Below are positions 20,942 to 34,013 of a stretch of DNA of 64,000 nucleotides, piece after piece. Source of the DNA: Ooceraea biroi. Taxonomy: Eukaryota > Arthropoda > Insecta > Hymenoptera > Formicidae. Both the position numbers and the translations under genes were made by a program. Under the pieces are notes generated by a model. That model saw only the letters and a program-made list of their open reading frames with translations, searched no databases and was not told where the DNA came from. Position 1 is the stretch's first letter. Every line of letters starts with the position of its first letter. Location: NCBI RefSeq assembly GCF_003672135.1, contig NC_039517.1, positions 2,046,001-2,110,000 on the forward strand, written 5' to 3'.

Positions 20942-22183
20942 TTAGGAGTGTGATTTAGTTTTGAGGGTTTTGCAACAGATGACTGTAGTGTCAGTTTGTT
21001 CCAATAGCTCTTTCCGATAACTGTTGTTTCTTACAGTCTTGACATTATCCATCACATTTAGTAGCATTATAGCAATCGTGTTTATATCATCGTAAAAATG
21101 CAACTTCCGAAAGCTCTTTAGCATTTTCGACATGCGTTGCTTTTGTTTTTTAATCAAAAGAAAACTGCCGCTGACGGTTATAGAATTCTTGTGGAAACTT
21201 ATGGTGATTCTGCCCCATCAATTAAGACGTGTGAATACTGGTTTAGACGCTTTAAAAGTGGTGATATTGATGTGAAGGACAAAGAACGCTCGGGACAACC
21301 AAGAAAGCTTGAAAATGCAGATTTGCAAGCATTATTGCACGAAAATCCAACAGAATCCACTTCAGAACTTGCCAGAGCATTAAATGTTGCTCGTACAACA
21401 TTTACATGAAATGGGAAAAATTCAGAAAGAAGGGAAATGGGTTCGACATGAATTATCGGAAAGTGCCATTGCGAACCGGTTGAACATTTGCATTTCGTTG
21501 ATCGCCAGGCAAAAAAAGAAGAGTCTTGTCTCGGATTGTTACTGGGGATGAAAAGTGGATCTATTTTGATAATCCGAAACGCAGAAAATCATGGGTGGAT
21601 CCAGGCGAACCATCAACATCCACTCCGAGACGCAATATTCACGGTTGAAAAGTGATGCTCTGTATTTGGTGGGATAGTGTACTATGAGCTGTTAAATCCG
21701 CATGAGACTGTCACGGCTGATCGTTATTGACACCAATTGTACAAGTTGAAGCAAGCATTGGACGAAAAACGAGCACCAATTGCGAGTAAACGACGGAAAG
21801 TGATTCTTCTTCGTGACAACGCTCGACCTCACGTTGCGTTATCAGTGAAACAAACACCGTTAGAGCTTGAATGGGAAGTCTTACCACACCCCGCGTGTTC
21901 TCCGGACATTGCTCCATGCGATTATTATTTGTTCCGGTGGATGCAACACGCTTTAGAGGATACACACTTTGATAATTTGGAAGAAGTGCGAAAATTCGTC
22001 GACGAATGGATCAACTGAAAAGAAGAGTGATTTTATCGTGGTGGAATCCATCTGTTGCCAGAAAGATGGGAAAAAGTTATAGAAAAGGAAGGAAAATATT
22101 TTGATTAAGGTATTCATTCATTATCATATTTAAATACATGCGTTTTTGAGCAAAAAGCCCTCAAAACTAAATCACACCCCTAA
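20942..22183 (+). mobile_element. mariner transposon, copy A (defective)
   Basis: The terminal inverted repeats of about 28 bp start TTAGGAGTGTGATTTAGTTT on the left and TTAGGGGTGTGATTTAGTTT on the complement of the right. The flanking TA dinucleotides (20940-20941 and 22184-22185) are the target. The 1242-bp size is right for a mariner with one transposase gene. The gene inside is broken (see the pseudogene entry). Copy B at 39432-40676 is the same subfamily in the opposite orientation. Confidence 0.95.
21098..22018 (+). pseudogene. mariner transposase, copy A, multiply disrupted
   Basis: An ATG at 21098 leads to a stop (TAG) at codon 8. The frame then continues through a mariner helix-turn-helix region (ADGYRILVETYGDSAPSIKT, WFRRFKSG, RSGQP) to about 21405. 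There about ten bases are missing relative to the usual mariner order, shifting the frame before LHEMGKIQKEGKW. The catalytic part retains TGDEKWIYFDNPKRRKSW (about 21540-21595) and DNARPH (about 21815). The last aspartate, in APCDYYLF, lies 34 residues after the second, giving the DD34D signature of mariner. A second deletion before YYEL (about 21680) and a TGA at about 21728 further break it. Mariner transposase cuts and pastes the element at TA sites; this copy cannot make it. Confidence 0.95.
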
Positions 22184-22185
22184 TA

Positions 22186-25100
22186 GAATACAACAATGAT
22201 CGTTTGTATCTTGATGTACTTGATGTCGGGGTACCAATAAATAAAGTCTTGTCGATAAAACCTTCTCTCGTAATTCTTGCTCTTTATTAAAGCTCAGCCT
22301 CCAGAACCCTTTCCCATCCGCGGCGAATCGAACAAGGGCATCTCTCGTAACGGCCGAGCGGAAGCGGAGGTGTACCATGACGAAACCGCGTGCACTTCTC
22401 CCCGTGGACAATCGCTCGTCCCTTCGAAATGGCACGGCCGAGGAGCGCTGCACGGGGGTCTCAAGGCTCTTCTTGGAAGGTCGTGCTCGTGATCTGCGCA
22501 ACGGGGTTGCTGGGGGAAAGACGACACGGGAACTCCGCGACATTGTTCTCGTGTCGTGTCCCGTGGCGGCACTCATCGCCATTTTGAATGTCCTCTCGCG
22601 AGGCGTCGTCGAGACTCTCGGGGTTCAGGCTTGATGGATTTATGCGTTTACGGTCGCACCCGAGACCACGGGTGGCTAATTGGCGGCACCGTGAAGCTGA
22701 TCGAGCGGGGGGTCGAAAAAGGAACGGAAACAGAGGAGGAGCGAGGAGGAAGATCGGAGCGAGCGAGACGCAAGCTAGACGCAAAGCAGACGAGAAGAGG
22801 ATCCGAGAGGATTTGGCGAGGATCGTCCATATGCATCCACGGCTGCTTTCATCATAAAGAACAAACCACGATGATGGACGTCTCCCGAGACGTCGTTAAG
22901 CCGCCTTTTATGCGCGGGACGAGTCAATTATACTTGAGCCCTTCGCTAATTTGACGAGGATTACGCCAGATTTGCGTGCGACCTTGCATCGCGCAGCGCC
23001 GGAAGACGGACGTTTCCGCTTGGCTCGTGCTCGTCGACGACTACCGAATTCCTTTCGTCACCAGGACAGCTTCGTGTCGCAATGAATGACGAAATATGAC
23101 CGCGAGAACCGCGCTTCCGGCTTTTAAATCCGCGACCGCGGGCGAGGGATGTGGTGTGCGGAGAGAAACGAACGCGCTCGAAACACCGCAGCGTTTCCGA
23201 TGGAAAACGCTATCGTCGGTGCTGTGTTTGCATCGCGATAACTCGGATTGCCATGCGGCAACGTTGAATAATATTTAAAGGCGCGCTAGGGAAGAGCGAC
23301 TTCAGAATTCCTACACGCGCGCGCTAATCGATGCGCTGTTTAACGTGGTCGCGAAGATACACGTGAGATCCGACGAGAGCAAACGCGCGGCGTTCTTTTT
23401 TTAAATAAATTTTTATAATTTTTAGTTATCATCACGGTCGCTTGGCCTGGTGATACGAAGCATCGCTCCTCTTCTCGCCGCGTCTGACATTACTCCAACA
23501 TGAAACGTATCGGTTATTCAAACGCAGAGGATTACGCATCCCTCGTAACGAGCGCGGCGCAATTCCGCGCGGCCCTCTCCTCCCCCTTTTCCTGATCGTA
23601 AAACAAGAACCGGAATTTCAATCCCTAACGAAGGTACGCCGCGCAAACAACGCAAACGGCGGAGAACCCGCGCGCGACTCTCGCCTGAAACAAACCACCC
23701 TCTCGGTTTACTCGTGCGAGCAGGGCGCGAATAAAACTGCTAAACCGTCGCGCGCGTCGTGACAAAAAGCTCGCGATTTATTAAGTTTCTATACTATTCT
23801 AGCCACGGAACGAAAAAAACAGAAAAAAAAGAGTGAGAGGAAAAGGGAAGGGCGAGTGCGGGCGGCAGGACGATTCAGCGAAAGAGGAATCTGAATGGGA
23901 TTCAGCGATAAATCCGCGCCGCGTTTCAAGGCTCCGGCACGAGCTTCATCGAGAGTCTCAGAAATTTATAAACCCCCGGCCAGCTCGTGCGTGTGTGCGC
24001 GTGCGTGTGTACGCAGGTCGCACGGCCGATCGCAACTACGAGTTCCACCTGATTTTTCCAACCCTCCCCGCGCCCATGCCGCTCTGTCTCGCATGGAGTG
24101 ACGACCTCTGGCAGCCGGTAGGTATTCCGCAATTTATTCCCGGACGATAAATCATCGTCCACCTACGCCGGCGATTTCTTTTTGCACCATAAATCAGTGA
24201 ACCGAGACGAGAACCCGTAGCAGTACACTGTAGGCACCTGCGACGCAGCGGGGGTAACGAGGGACCGGCACGGGTCAAAGGGCGTCGTTTAATTCCGTGT
24301 CCGACGTCGTCGTCGAGACGAGATCGCCGCGTGTGTACCGATAAGGAGTACCGAAGTGTCAATGCGCTCGCACCGCTCGCCGCCCGCTGGTTATTAATTT
24401 TCGCGCGATCAACCCTGATGGGTATAAATTTAGAAGGAGCACGATGGTGAATTTATATTTAGCGGCGTGGGACTCGTTGCTTGCTTGCTTGATCGCGAGT
24501 GCCGTTTCGCATCGAAAATCGCAAGATGCACTCCCACGAATCCCTGCAAATTCATAATTAAATAAATAAAAATAAGAGAGTAATTAAATTCAATTCAAAT
24601 TCAACGCCGAGAATCGGTCGCTTCCGCTCGTGCTCGAACGCTCCAATCGCGCTTCCTGCACGTTTTATCTCAAGTTTAGGCTCGCTTTTGGAAATCATTC
24701 AGCCGACTCGCCGGCCGAGTCACTTATTGTTAGTCGCGCAGTTCGTCGACCGATAACAGTTCGATAACTCGTGTTATAGCAAATCTATTCGGCCCGGGAT
24801 GGAGGAGGGAAACGGCAGAAGGGTCGATGACGCGTCGGCAAGTCGAACGACGATGGCCGGCACCGAAAAGGCCGGAGGAAAAAAGGGAAAGCCTAGAAGG
24901 AGAAACGCAGGACGAGCTCCGAGAATATATTATAGAAGAGAGAGCTCTCGCTCGAATAAATCGAAAGAAATTTCCATGCGGTTCGTTTGGTGCACCATGT
25001 CGAAACGCGCGTCGATGCCTTCGTCGAAGGCCGCGAAAATTTTGATTTAAAATTGCAACACTATTCACCTCAAATATGATTTTTAATGATAATAATTATT

Positions 25101-26349
25101 ATAATTTTATTAGGATAATCACGAAGCACTAAATGTTCTCCCCTGCTCGTCTTCGTCGTTGAAACGTGACTTTCGATTGTCGAGATAGAGGAAAATTCTA
25201 TCCGCCTTTTGTTATCGCCACAATTATTCTGGGCGGAGGTATTTTTAAAACCTGAGAAAATATCGAGCTATCGAACCGTTGGTGTCAATGTTTGCCCGGG
25301 ATATCGCTTTGACATACTCTGACACGTCCCGAGGAAGATATCGTGGCTTAGATATTTTCGAGGCACATTGAACAAACTTGCAGCTTGTAAACGGGACGAA
25401 GATTACTCGCGTTTGCTCATCGATGCATCATCGCGCTCGTAAATAACGTACGCAGTCCGTCCTTTGTTAAAGTTTCGATCAAAATAGCTTCGTGCAAATT
25501 GCTAAAAGAAAAACTGATCGAATATTCTTTTCTCTCTGTATGAAATTCAAGATTAGATCAAATTTTCTTAGCTTACTTACTACGCAAATATTTATTATTT
25601 ATTATTATCGACGATTGTATCCATAAATCGAGTTTATTCGATATTATTTGCCAAAAGATTCCATTAACCAAATTCACGCAAGATTTTCAATCATAAGAGA
25701 TCCACAAATTTCAAGACAACGTGGCAGTCTTGAACTTTATGAATCGCGATCTACTTGTCGTGGATCGCGGATCTTCGTTCGACGGCTCGTTCTTTTGAAG
25801 TGGTGCACACCCCCTCGGAATACATTAACGACGCGCAGTCCCGCAGCGAAACTCGCAAAGGGCCAGGAAAAGTATACTCGCGCGAGGATGGTACACAGGC
25901 GACGAGGATGTTTAACAAACACTCGGGAAATTCGCTGCATCACCTTACGAAGGGGCGGTTGTCGGCAAACAAGGCCTCGAGAGCGCCTCCAAAAAAGCTT
26001 TTCGGCGCCCATGTTAGGCGCCACCCTGTCCCTAGGGAAGAAGACGAGGGATTATCTCGTTTTTAAACAGTACCACTATTATCCCGCATTAGTTTCTCGC
26101 CATCTAGCGTTTTTACGACCGGTGTTTAGTCCGTTGAATTATCGCGCTTTACCCATCGCTCTCCATCGTCCTGCGGCTCGATAAGGCGGTTTCAAATGAT
26201 TTTTCAGCGGTTTCCCTAAATTTCCGTACAAAGGAACCGCACGGTAATAAAAGCAGCCATGGCAGTTATACAGCCAGATTGTAATTTAATAACGGTCTCG
26301 TTCACATTCTCGGGCGCTGTCGAATTTAATGTGAAACATATGTTATCCC
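22186..26349. other. Unique DNA, no gene recognised
   Basis: From 22190 to about 24360 the DNA is CpG-rich with many overlapping frames. A (TTGC)n patch lies at 24477-24491, and an AT-richer part lies at 25040-25640. The 178-codon frame at 25648-26184 (plus) has no motif I recognise and no supporting splice signals. Two CA/GT-rich patches occur at about 23985-24012. Confidence 0.45.
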
Positions 26350-26351
26350 TA

Positions 26352-27017
26352 CACAGTAAAAAATAAAATGTTAATTTTAACATTTTTTGCATGTCCCAGA
26401 AAGTCCACTCTAAATTTTAAGTTAAAGTAACTCATTCGTCATGTTACTTCTTGACAAACTAGAAATGTTAAGTAATTAACACAATATTTTACATTTATTT
26501 TTGTTATTGTAACTTTAAGTGTGATGTAAAAATAACATACAAAGTAATTGAAAACTACATGGAAGAGAAATTACAATAACTCATCAGAAAAGTTGATAGA
26601 ACATTTTCGTTCGTACAATATGAACATTTACTTTTTATGTTATATTAACACATGATAGTAATTATTTCAACTTAAATTATTTTTGATAGAAACATTTAAT
26701 TTTAGTAAATTTGATTATTTTATATGTCACAGTTCATGATTATTTGAAGATTTACTTTAACTTCTTTTAGAATGTTAAACTGACTTTGTGACATGTTGAT
26801 TGTTTAAAATTATTGTGTTAAAAGCATTTGAAATAATATTCCATTTCTAAGAGACATACACAAAATGTTAAGTTATGAAGTTAACATTAATGTAACATAT
26901 AAAATTGTTATAAAAATAATAACATATCAGTTGTATGTTAATTTTACATTGAAGTAGTAATCAAAACATGGCAACACAAGAAAATTTTAACATATGGACG
27001 CACAATTTTTAACGGTG
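26352..27017. mobile_element. AT-rich MITE-like element with TA target
   Basis: The left end CACAGTAAAAAAT and the complement of the right end CACCGTTAAAAAT match at 11 of 13 positions. Both are bordered by TA (26350-26351 and 27018-27019). The 666-bp interior is strongly AT-rich, unlike both flanks, and is full of short words such as TGTTAA and AACATTT in both directions. There is no coding frame. It fits a non-autonomous Tc1/mariner-class MITE, but the inverted repeats are short, so the call is moderate. Confidence 0.55.
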
Positions 27018-27019
27018 TA

Positions 27020-30000
27020 CATGCAAAATACATGTATATATGATACAAATTTATAATATAGCATATTACAAAAATGTAATATAGATATTCTTTTACAACG
27101 TATGTATTTCTCTCTTTAGCTTTCGAAGCTATTGGTCCCCGATGCACTCCCAAATTCCGCTCTCCAAATTCCACGCGGTAAAATTCGACGGTCCCTCCTC
27201 GGCTGGGTCGTCGACAACGCTGAGGATTTCTCGATCGACTCTATGGCCACGACGACGACCCGCGAATTCTCCACGACTACTCCAACTAATCGCGACGTGT
27301 TTCCGGTGCGGTTCCATTCGCTCGTTCATTCGTTCATTCGTTCGTTCATCGCGGTCGAAAACGAGACGGTCGAAACTGACCGAACGTTGAAACCGACGAT
27401 CCTCGCCCGCGGCGGCCGGCCAGTTTCATGGACACCGTGGGAACTTTTTCGGGCATACACGACTGGAATATCCCTCGGGAAACGCCGACAGACGACGGGT
27501 GCGACGGCGACCTGACGCGACGTGGTAATATTTGCAGTCGACCAAGCCCGGTCGCGCCAGCGTTGACACCAAACTGCTCGGTGCTACCAAAACGCGCTAA
27601 CGGGTCCTCCCCTTCCCGCCCAACCCCTCGTCGTTTTCATCAACCGCATCTGCGGTCGCGCGGTATCTATGACGCAATTTTTATCGCCATCGACATTTCC
27701 TCGTTAGCGAGGCGAGGCTTTGTCTCGCACATAACGACGTAGGCGACGCGCCCAACGATGTTTGATCGCGATTGCCGGGCGATTATCGCTGATAATCGCG
27801 CGAGCACGACGTCGATCGAGGATTTATCGCATTCGTCGCGAGTACAAAAGAGTAGAGAACGGATTCCCTGAATTTTGGGACGCAAGTGTCGTTTCCGCGG
27901 ATCGCCGCGTTGTCGAGGGCGAGGGAGAGTATCCAGACTCCGGAGCACGTTGCGTTTATCGCTATTTATCGGTATCGAGTAATACCTCGTCGGGATTTTT
28001 ATGTCGTTTTAACGCCATTGTGTTTTATACGAGCGATGTAACGGCCACGGTAAACGGCGGGCGGAAGCCTCGAGACGATCGACCAACCAGCACAGTACAC
28101 ATACATATACATGCACCCTTTTTACAATTTTCTTTTTTTGCGCTGCACTTCGAGTGGAGAAACGGAAGTTTCCAGCGCAATTTAGGATCCGGCGATCGCG
28201 CTCGTCGGATTCGGGAGATCGGCGAGAACTTCTCTCGTGCGAGTTTCCCTCTCTTTCTTCGGCTCGCCAGCCAAAGAACGGATCCATTAAACCGGGGCAT
28301 AACTTGCGATCCGCGGCATTCTTAGCACGCTCGCGGGATACCTCACGTGTGCCGGCGAAACTCCCCCGAGTTACCCGCACACGTACCACCCTCGCGTCTT
28401 CAAGAACAACAGCTCGGGAGTATCGATCTGACGCGCCGACACGCCGATATTTGCAGTCGACTGCCCTGCCGTCCTCCCCTTCGCCCCGCTCGACGATGTA
28501 TCCGCGTCTACCCCCGTGTCTACCGCGCGTACCCCATTCCGTAGATTCCGGCGAATCCGTTTAACATTTAACCATCCCTTGTGCACCGAGCGCAGTCGTT
28601 TAATAATTAAACTGTTAAATATCTTCATATTTTTCCGCGTCGCCGATTCCGTCTGTCTCGCAACTGTCTCTGTCCGATATTTGTCCCACATTGATGCCTG
28701 ACATTTTGTGCCTCATGTCTGTCCTGCGTCTCATCATTTACGACTGCATCGACGTGACGTAATCCTGCGATATGTCACGTTAAACGTGAGAACGAGCCAT
28801 CTTCAACTTCCTCGTGCTTCCTTGTGACGGCGCGCCTCCATTCTGTCGGTCTCGTTTGACATCGCGCTCCATTGTCCGCTCTTTAGTGCGTGCGGCTTAC
28901 CCCTCTGGAGGACCGATTTAGTCCCAAACTGCTCGGTAAATACGTCTCCGTCCCCTCCCCTAGCCGCGTCTGTCTCTACCGTCGCTTTCCAAGAATCCTC
29001 ATCCCGGGAGCCCTTCTTCGGCCTCGTTTGACGAAGTTTTCAATGCCGCCGGCCAGCGGAGAGCGGCGCGGCGCGCTCCGATCAGAGCGAGCGCGCACCA
29101 CCTCGCACCGTTCCACCCCCGCGAAACGCGCGCGCGAGAGCTCCCCCAAATACTCGTTCGCGGTATTTGCGGATATCCGCCGGTACTTTCGCAATACCAG
29201 CAGCAGCACGGGAACGAAGGGACTGGAAAGGGCTGGAAGAGGGTACGGTCGGCAATTCGGGACGGGGATGCAGGCGGGTGGAGGGAAACAAACAACCAAC
29301 CCCCCCCCCTCTCTCTCACGGAGCGCCTGCAATTCGATCCTCAAAGCCCGCCGAGTAAATACAGCAACGACGACGGCGGCGGCGGCGGCGGCGGTGGGAA
29401 ATGGCAGGGGGTTAGGGGTTGCGGGGGAGTGAGGAGCGGTAGCGTTTAATTAATTCCATCCGCCGCGTCGCTACGATTGTATAACACAGCCGGCAACCCC
29501 CCCCCCCCCGTACAGTCGCCGGTGGTTCGTTTTTGCCGCCACCGCCGCCGCCACCCTTCTGCCGCGTCGCGACGCCGCGTGCATTCGGTTTCCGGGGGAT
29601 GAAAACGGGCTGCGATACCGGGGAGGATTCAGGGAGGCGTCCTTAACCTTGGATTGCGAGTTCTCGCAAAACCGACGACGCGACTGCGAGCTACGAAAGG
29701 GAGGCGGCGCGTTAGTAACAATGCTTCCGAAAATACAACGTTAAACGTTATAAATACGGTATATCGCGCTTTACGAGATCAATCGTACAATTATCGCATC
29801 AGGGTGCACGACTTTTGCGAAGGGAAAAAGCGCGAGGAGCGTAAGCGGAAAATACGCCACCATCATTGGCAGCTATCCCGCCCTTCCGGCTGCATCGCGG
29901 CCGCATTCCTGAAAAATGCTCGTCGGGAGGGAGAATCTACAACGCCGGGATTGCGGGATTATTCGGCGGGGAAAATAGGTCACGCGTAAAGAGCTAATAA

Positions 30001-31830
30001 TTATGGAAATGGCATGCGCCAACGGCGGGACACGAGTCGCGCGCGTAACGACGCGGAGCTTAAGAATCCTTTGTGCACGAGCGCATTTATTTTTGTACGC
30101 TAAGTTGCACGGCGGGTGCAGCATGGCAGGGGGAATCGGGGGTGCAGGCGGAATCGTTCCCTCGTGCACCCCGTGCTCCCCTTCCCGCGCGCCCCGCTGC
30201 CTCCCGGTCGTGTTACGTCAGAACTTTATTTCGCGCGGTCCTTTGTGCCGCGATTTAAAACGTGTCACTCGGCTTTAATAATGCCAAATTCCGTTAGCTG
30301 CGTTAATGCGCATAATGTCGCGCCGCGCGGAAAGTACGTTGTCGATAAATCGCGCGGCCGCCGGCGGCGGCGGCGGCCGCGCACGACCGGAATTGCGTTC
30401 TCAAAGGTTTGACAGAAATTAAATGAAGATCGTAAAATCGAAATTAACTTTTCCCCGTGCACTTTGCTGCGCGCGCGCGCACTCTACATACGTGCACATG
30501 TGCACGCGTAGATATTACATATATTCTCTCATATTATTTCCCTGTGCACGTTATTCTGCCATATTATCCCGCGTTACTCGCCCCGATCGCCCCGAGCCGA
30601 TAAAACTTCGAATCCGCGCGCGAGAGTCCTTACAGATTCCGCCTCGCCCCCGCGGGAGGATGTCGGCGCTCGTCGGACGCGAAAAAATGAAAACTCGTGA
30701 AAAATCGCATCTCGCACGACGGTGGAATTCTCCTTCCACTCTCTCCTCCTTCATTCCCCTCGAGAGTAATGGTCATTCTGACACGTTTCGCTCTGACACG
30801 TCCGCGCACCGCCGCGATCCCGCGATATCACGGGGGTGTCCGTGGCTCGAGCACGTTTCCGAGCCCCCGCCGGGATATCCTTACCGCGCGCACTGCACAC
30901 CTCCGACGCGTGGGAGGGTGGGTATCATTCTTGCGCGCACTTCTTTCGCGTCTCGCGAGAGCCGAGTGACCCACATACGTTGAATTGCAGTCCCGCGGGT
31001 TGCGGAATCCGCGGATTTCCGCTGAGTCGATAGGAAGATGGACGTTAGATCTCTCACCCCCGTCCTCTCCCGTCCATCTAATGCAACGCGAGAGGCGCGG
31101 ACCTGATAAGCGCGCTTTGAGCGGCGAGCCGATGATTCTCGCGTGCGAGACTTGGAGACGCATTTGAAATCTCGATAGATTGATGATTGCAGCGAATAAG
31201 GGAGAGATAGGTAATGTACACGAATGTTTGTGTATGTACACTTGTGCACAAAAAGATTAGAAAGGTACATTTTAAAACAGAATGCTCTTTAGTTTCCGAA
31301 GCTGAAGAACTTTATATTGAAATCATCAGCAAATTACTCCTCGATATAAAAATAACTTTCCGCGTGTACAAAAACCGGGATCTCTTCATCTCTCTCGAGT
31401 AAGCGGTCCATTATCAAAGGGCACCGGTAGAGGAACGGGGAAAGGGGAACGGAGCGATCAATAATCATAACTATTGCAAACCGACGATTTTTCACAACTA
31501 CAACTTCATCGTTTCACCGTGCAATTTTCTCCGTTGCGATATCTTTTTGTTGCGATTCCTGCGATTCGTGACGTAATTGCTAGGCGCGCAACGCGGCGGC
31601 GAGGCGCGATCGTAATCGGTTACGTGATCCGGTTATGCACCGGAGGCTCGGTAGGTGCAACGTGGCGCAATCGATATCACTTAGCGGCCTCACTTTTACG
31701 GTCTCTCGGTGGAATCCGCACGGGCGACGCGGAAAAACTTCCCGGCGATGGAGCAGATTAGGCGAGACGGCGTCAAACGCACCAGTCGATTAGGCTTCCC
31801 GCGGGATTCATCCTCGTTTCTCCGGTCCTC

Positions 31831-31831
<1 letters not shown>
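27020..31831. other. CpG-rich unique DNA, no gene recognised
   Basis: Frames on both strands are open by composition. Simple repeats are (TTCA/TTCG)n at 27322-27349, a GGC triplet run at 29374-29397 and a poly-C run at about 29498-29508. The 27130-27760 stretch has several open frames but no recognised product. No RNA gene was seen. Confidence 0.45.
29374..29397. repeat. (GGC)n triplet repeat
   Basis: About eight GGC-type triplets in tandem, preceded by ACGACG. Confidence 0.8.

Positions 31832-31862
<31 letters not shown>
31832..31862. repeat. (TC)n microsatellite at the LINE junction
   Basis: About 15 uninterrupted TC units, ending where LINE-derived sequence begins. Confidence 0.9.
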
Positions 31863-31867
<5 letters not shown>

Positions 31868-32412
31868 CGTTTCGTTTTTGGCGTGAGAAGGGATGAGCAT
31901 ATCACTCCATATGTCAGAAGAGCTGGGTGGTTGAAGGTGCATGAGCGGCGCGATTACTTTATAGGTGTCTTGATGTACGAGGCTCTGCGGTATCGGGTCC
32001 CGCTTCATCTGTCTGAGAAGCTTCGCTATGTGACTGATGCTAGAGACAACGTGGCGACGCGAGTCTGTGGGCTGGACCTTGTCGTTCCTAGTTGTCGTAC
32101 TGCGACTTATCAGAGCTCTTTCATTGTCTACGGTACGCGTCTCTGGAACTCCCTTCCCGCGTCCCTGCGTGGCTCAGCCTCGGTGCCGGTTTTTAAGCGC
32201 GCGTTGTATGATCATCTTTTGGAGCTCTCCGTCCATTAATTATAATTAATGTTCTTCCAGTGCATATTAGTGTAATGTAAATTTTGCATTAACTTGTTAT
32301 TACGAGTCGAATTGTATTAACTGGAATTCTGTATGGGTTTACCCACTTTTGTTTTTCTTTGTACTTAAGGGCACGTACCCAGTACAATAAAATAAATATC
32401 TATCTATCTATC
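31863..32412 (+). mobile_element. 5'-truncated non-LTR retrotransposon (LINE) 3' end
   Basis: The segment holds the last 122 codons of a LINE reverse-transcriptase ORF, a short 3' untranslated region, an AATAAAATAAATA stretch (32387-32399), and a (TATC)n tail to about 32412. A severe 5' truncation with an intact 3' end is the normal product of incomplete target-primed reverse transcription. The (TC)n on the left and (TATC)n on the right hide any target duplication. The short simple-repeat tail instead of a long poly-A is seen in some CR1/Jockey-group elements; the exact clade is not determined. Confidence 0.85.
31871..32239 (+). pseudogene. C-terminal end of LINE ORF2 (reverse transcriptase protein)
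   Basis: The frame runs from FGVRRDEHITPYVRRAGW to a TAA at 32237-32239. It carries the conserved tail pattern of insect LINE ORF2 proteins: GWL.V..RRDYF, P.HLSEKL, a P.CRTATYQSSF block, then RLWNSLPASLR and F K.AL.DHL. This tail follows the thumb of the reverse transcriptase. The polymerase palm (FADD box) and the endonuclease are missing, so the fragment is inactive. The frame is uninterrupted over all 122 codons, which suggests a fairly recent insertion. Confidence 0.85.
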
Positions 32413-33408
32413 TCTCCCTTTCTTTCTCTTTCTCTCTTATTTCTCTCTCGACAATCGATCGTTCCCGGATTCCGTCGACCGGGAAGAAACGACGCCTGCG
32501 GGAAGCAAGAACGACGCTACGCGACGCGGAATTAGTATGTACGTTCTCCGCTCGCGCGACTTCTCTTGTTTGAACTCGCGTCCGCCTGATACTCGCTCGT
32601 AACGTAAGACATTGTCGACGACATCGTGAACTTCGTACTTCTCTTATTTACAGAATCGAAACGACGAAACGTTCTGTCGTTCTTACAGGCGGCTCCGCTT
32701 CATTGTGCGTGCCCGCCGACGCGAAAGTACCGCTAGCGAGCAAAACGTAAGCTCGCGCTGAAGAAGCGCGACGACGAGAGGGCTGCAAGACTGTATTCTA
32801 CAATATTCCCGAAAATGCGGATTCCCGTGTAAAATTGGCTTGGAGGTCTCCAGATGTCACAGAATGCTGAAAATATTCTCGTTACGGTATTGAATAATGC
32901 TTTAACCGTATTTGATAATGACATCATCGTGTCATCACAGAAAATTCGAATAGCATCGTTCTCCCTTATTGTTTCCGCTTTTCAACCTCTTTTTCTGATG
33001 ACAGAAGAATGAACGAGCTGCAAGTACATCGCTAATGCCTCGTTAATGAATTATTCAGACAATGCAAGCGCATGCACGTAAAAAATGAAGCTTGCAGGAC
33101 ATTATCCCGCACATGTCTACGCGAGATATCCTGCTAGGCACAACCGAGTCCTGCCAGAGTTAAGAGGGCACCACTGTGCAGGGATGAAACGGTCCTTCTC
33201 TCGAATAATACCTCCGGCGTTAAGGCCGAAGGACGCCCAAACTGGATCGGCCATGAAACGCGATACTCGGAGCAAGTTAATCTGAACCGGAGCAGGTAGC
33301 TTCTCAGGCCACGAGAGGAACGGTCAACTCCGCGTGAACCTGCGATGCAGAATCCTCGGTCCTTTCCATTTCACGCGGCATGATCATGACGAAAAAATCA
33401 ATGACAAG
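32413..33408. other. Unique DNA between LINE fragment and fold-back copy 2
   Basis: Nothing recognisable beyond a pyrimidine-rich patch at 32413-32450. No gene was seen. Confidence 0.5.
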
Positions 33409-33794
33409 CAAATTAGGGTAATTATTTAGTTTAACGGAGCAACCTCGGATGACCTTGACCTTGACATATATTATAGAGGTTACCCTCCTGAGTGACCTTC
33501 AAAAGATTTTAGCCGTCGCTCATTGTTTATTAAAAAGTTATTAACAAAAGAAGTTTAATGATTTTGCACGAATTTTCACCTGTCCACGCGAAGCAAGGAC
33601 TTGAGTTTGACATATATTACAAACGTCACCTTCCCGAATAACCCGCACTAGGTTTCACCCGTCGCTCGTTGTTTGTTAAAAAGTTATTAACAAAAAAGTT
33701 TAATGAATAGAGCATAATTTTACGATATCGTATACGTTTACGAAAGAGTATATTTGATGGAATTTTACCTTTAAATCAGAAATAGGTTTGGGTT

Positions 33795-34013
33795 AGGTTA
33801 TATTTTCCGCAACTGGAGCCCCGGACACATACGCTCGTTTTCAGCTCGCCGGAGCCGGTGTTACAGATTTCACCGTACAGATTTTGATCACCTGGTACAC
33901 GGCACGGATTCTGGCGGGGGGAGGGGCGAAGCCCCTTCCCCCCGCCCTCCCGCGAAGCGGGCTGAAAAACGAGCGTATACGTGTTCGGGCTCCAGTTTCG
34001 GAAAATATAACCT
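33795..34013. repeat. Nested GC-rich inverted repeat inside copy 2
   Basis: The ends are AGGTTATATTTTCCG and its complement. It contains GGCGGGGGGAGGGGCGAAGC and CCCGCTTCGCGGG-type hairpins. The unique centre with TTTGATCACCTGGTACACGG is the reverse complement of that in copy 1. Confidence 0.8.

Noticed and set aside
25648..26184. 178-codon frame on the plus strand
   Set aside because: No known motif and no splice or promoter context; basic low-information sequence.
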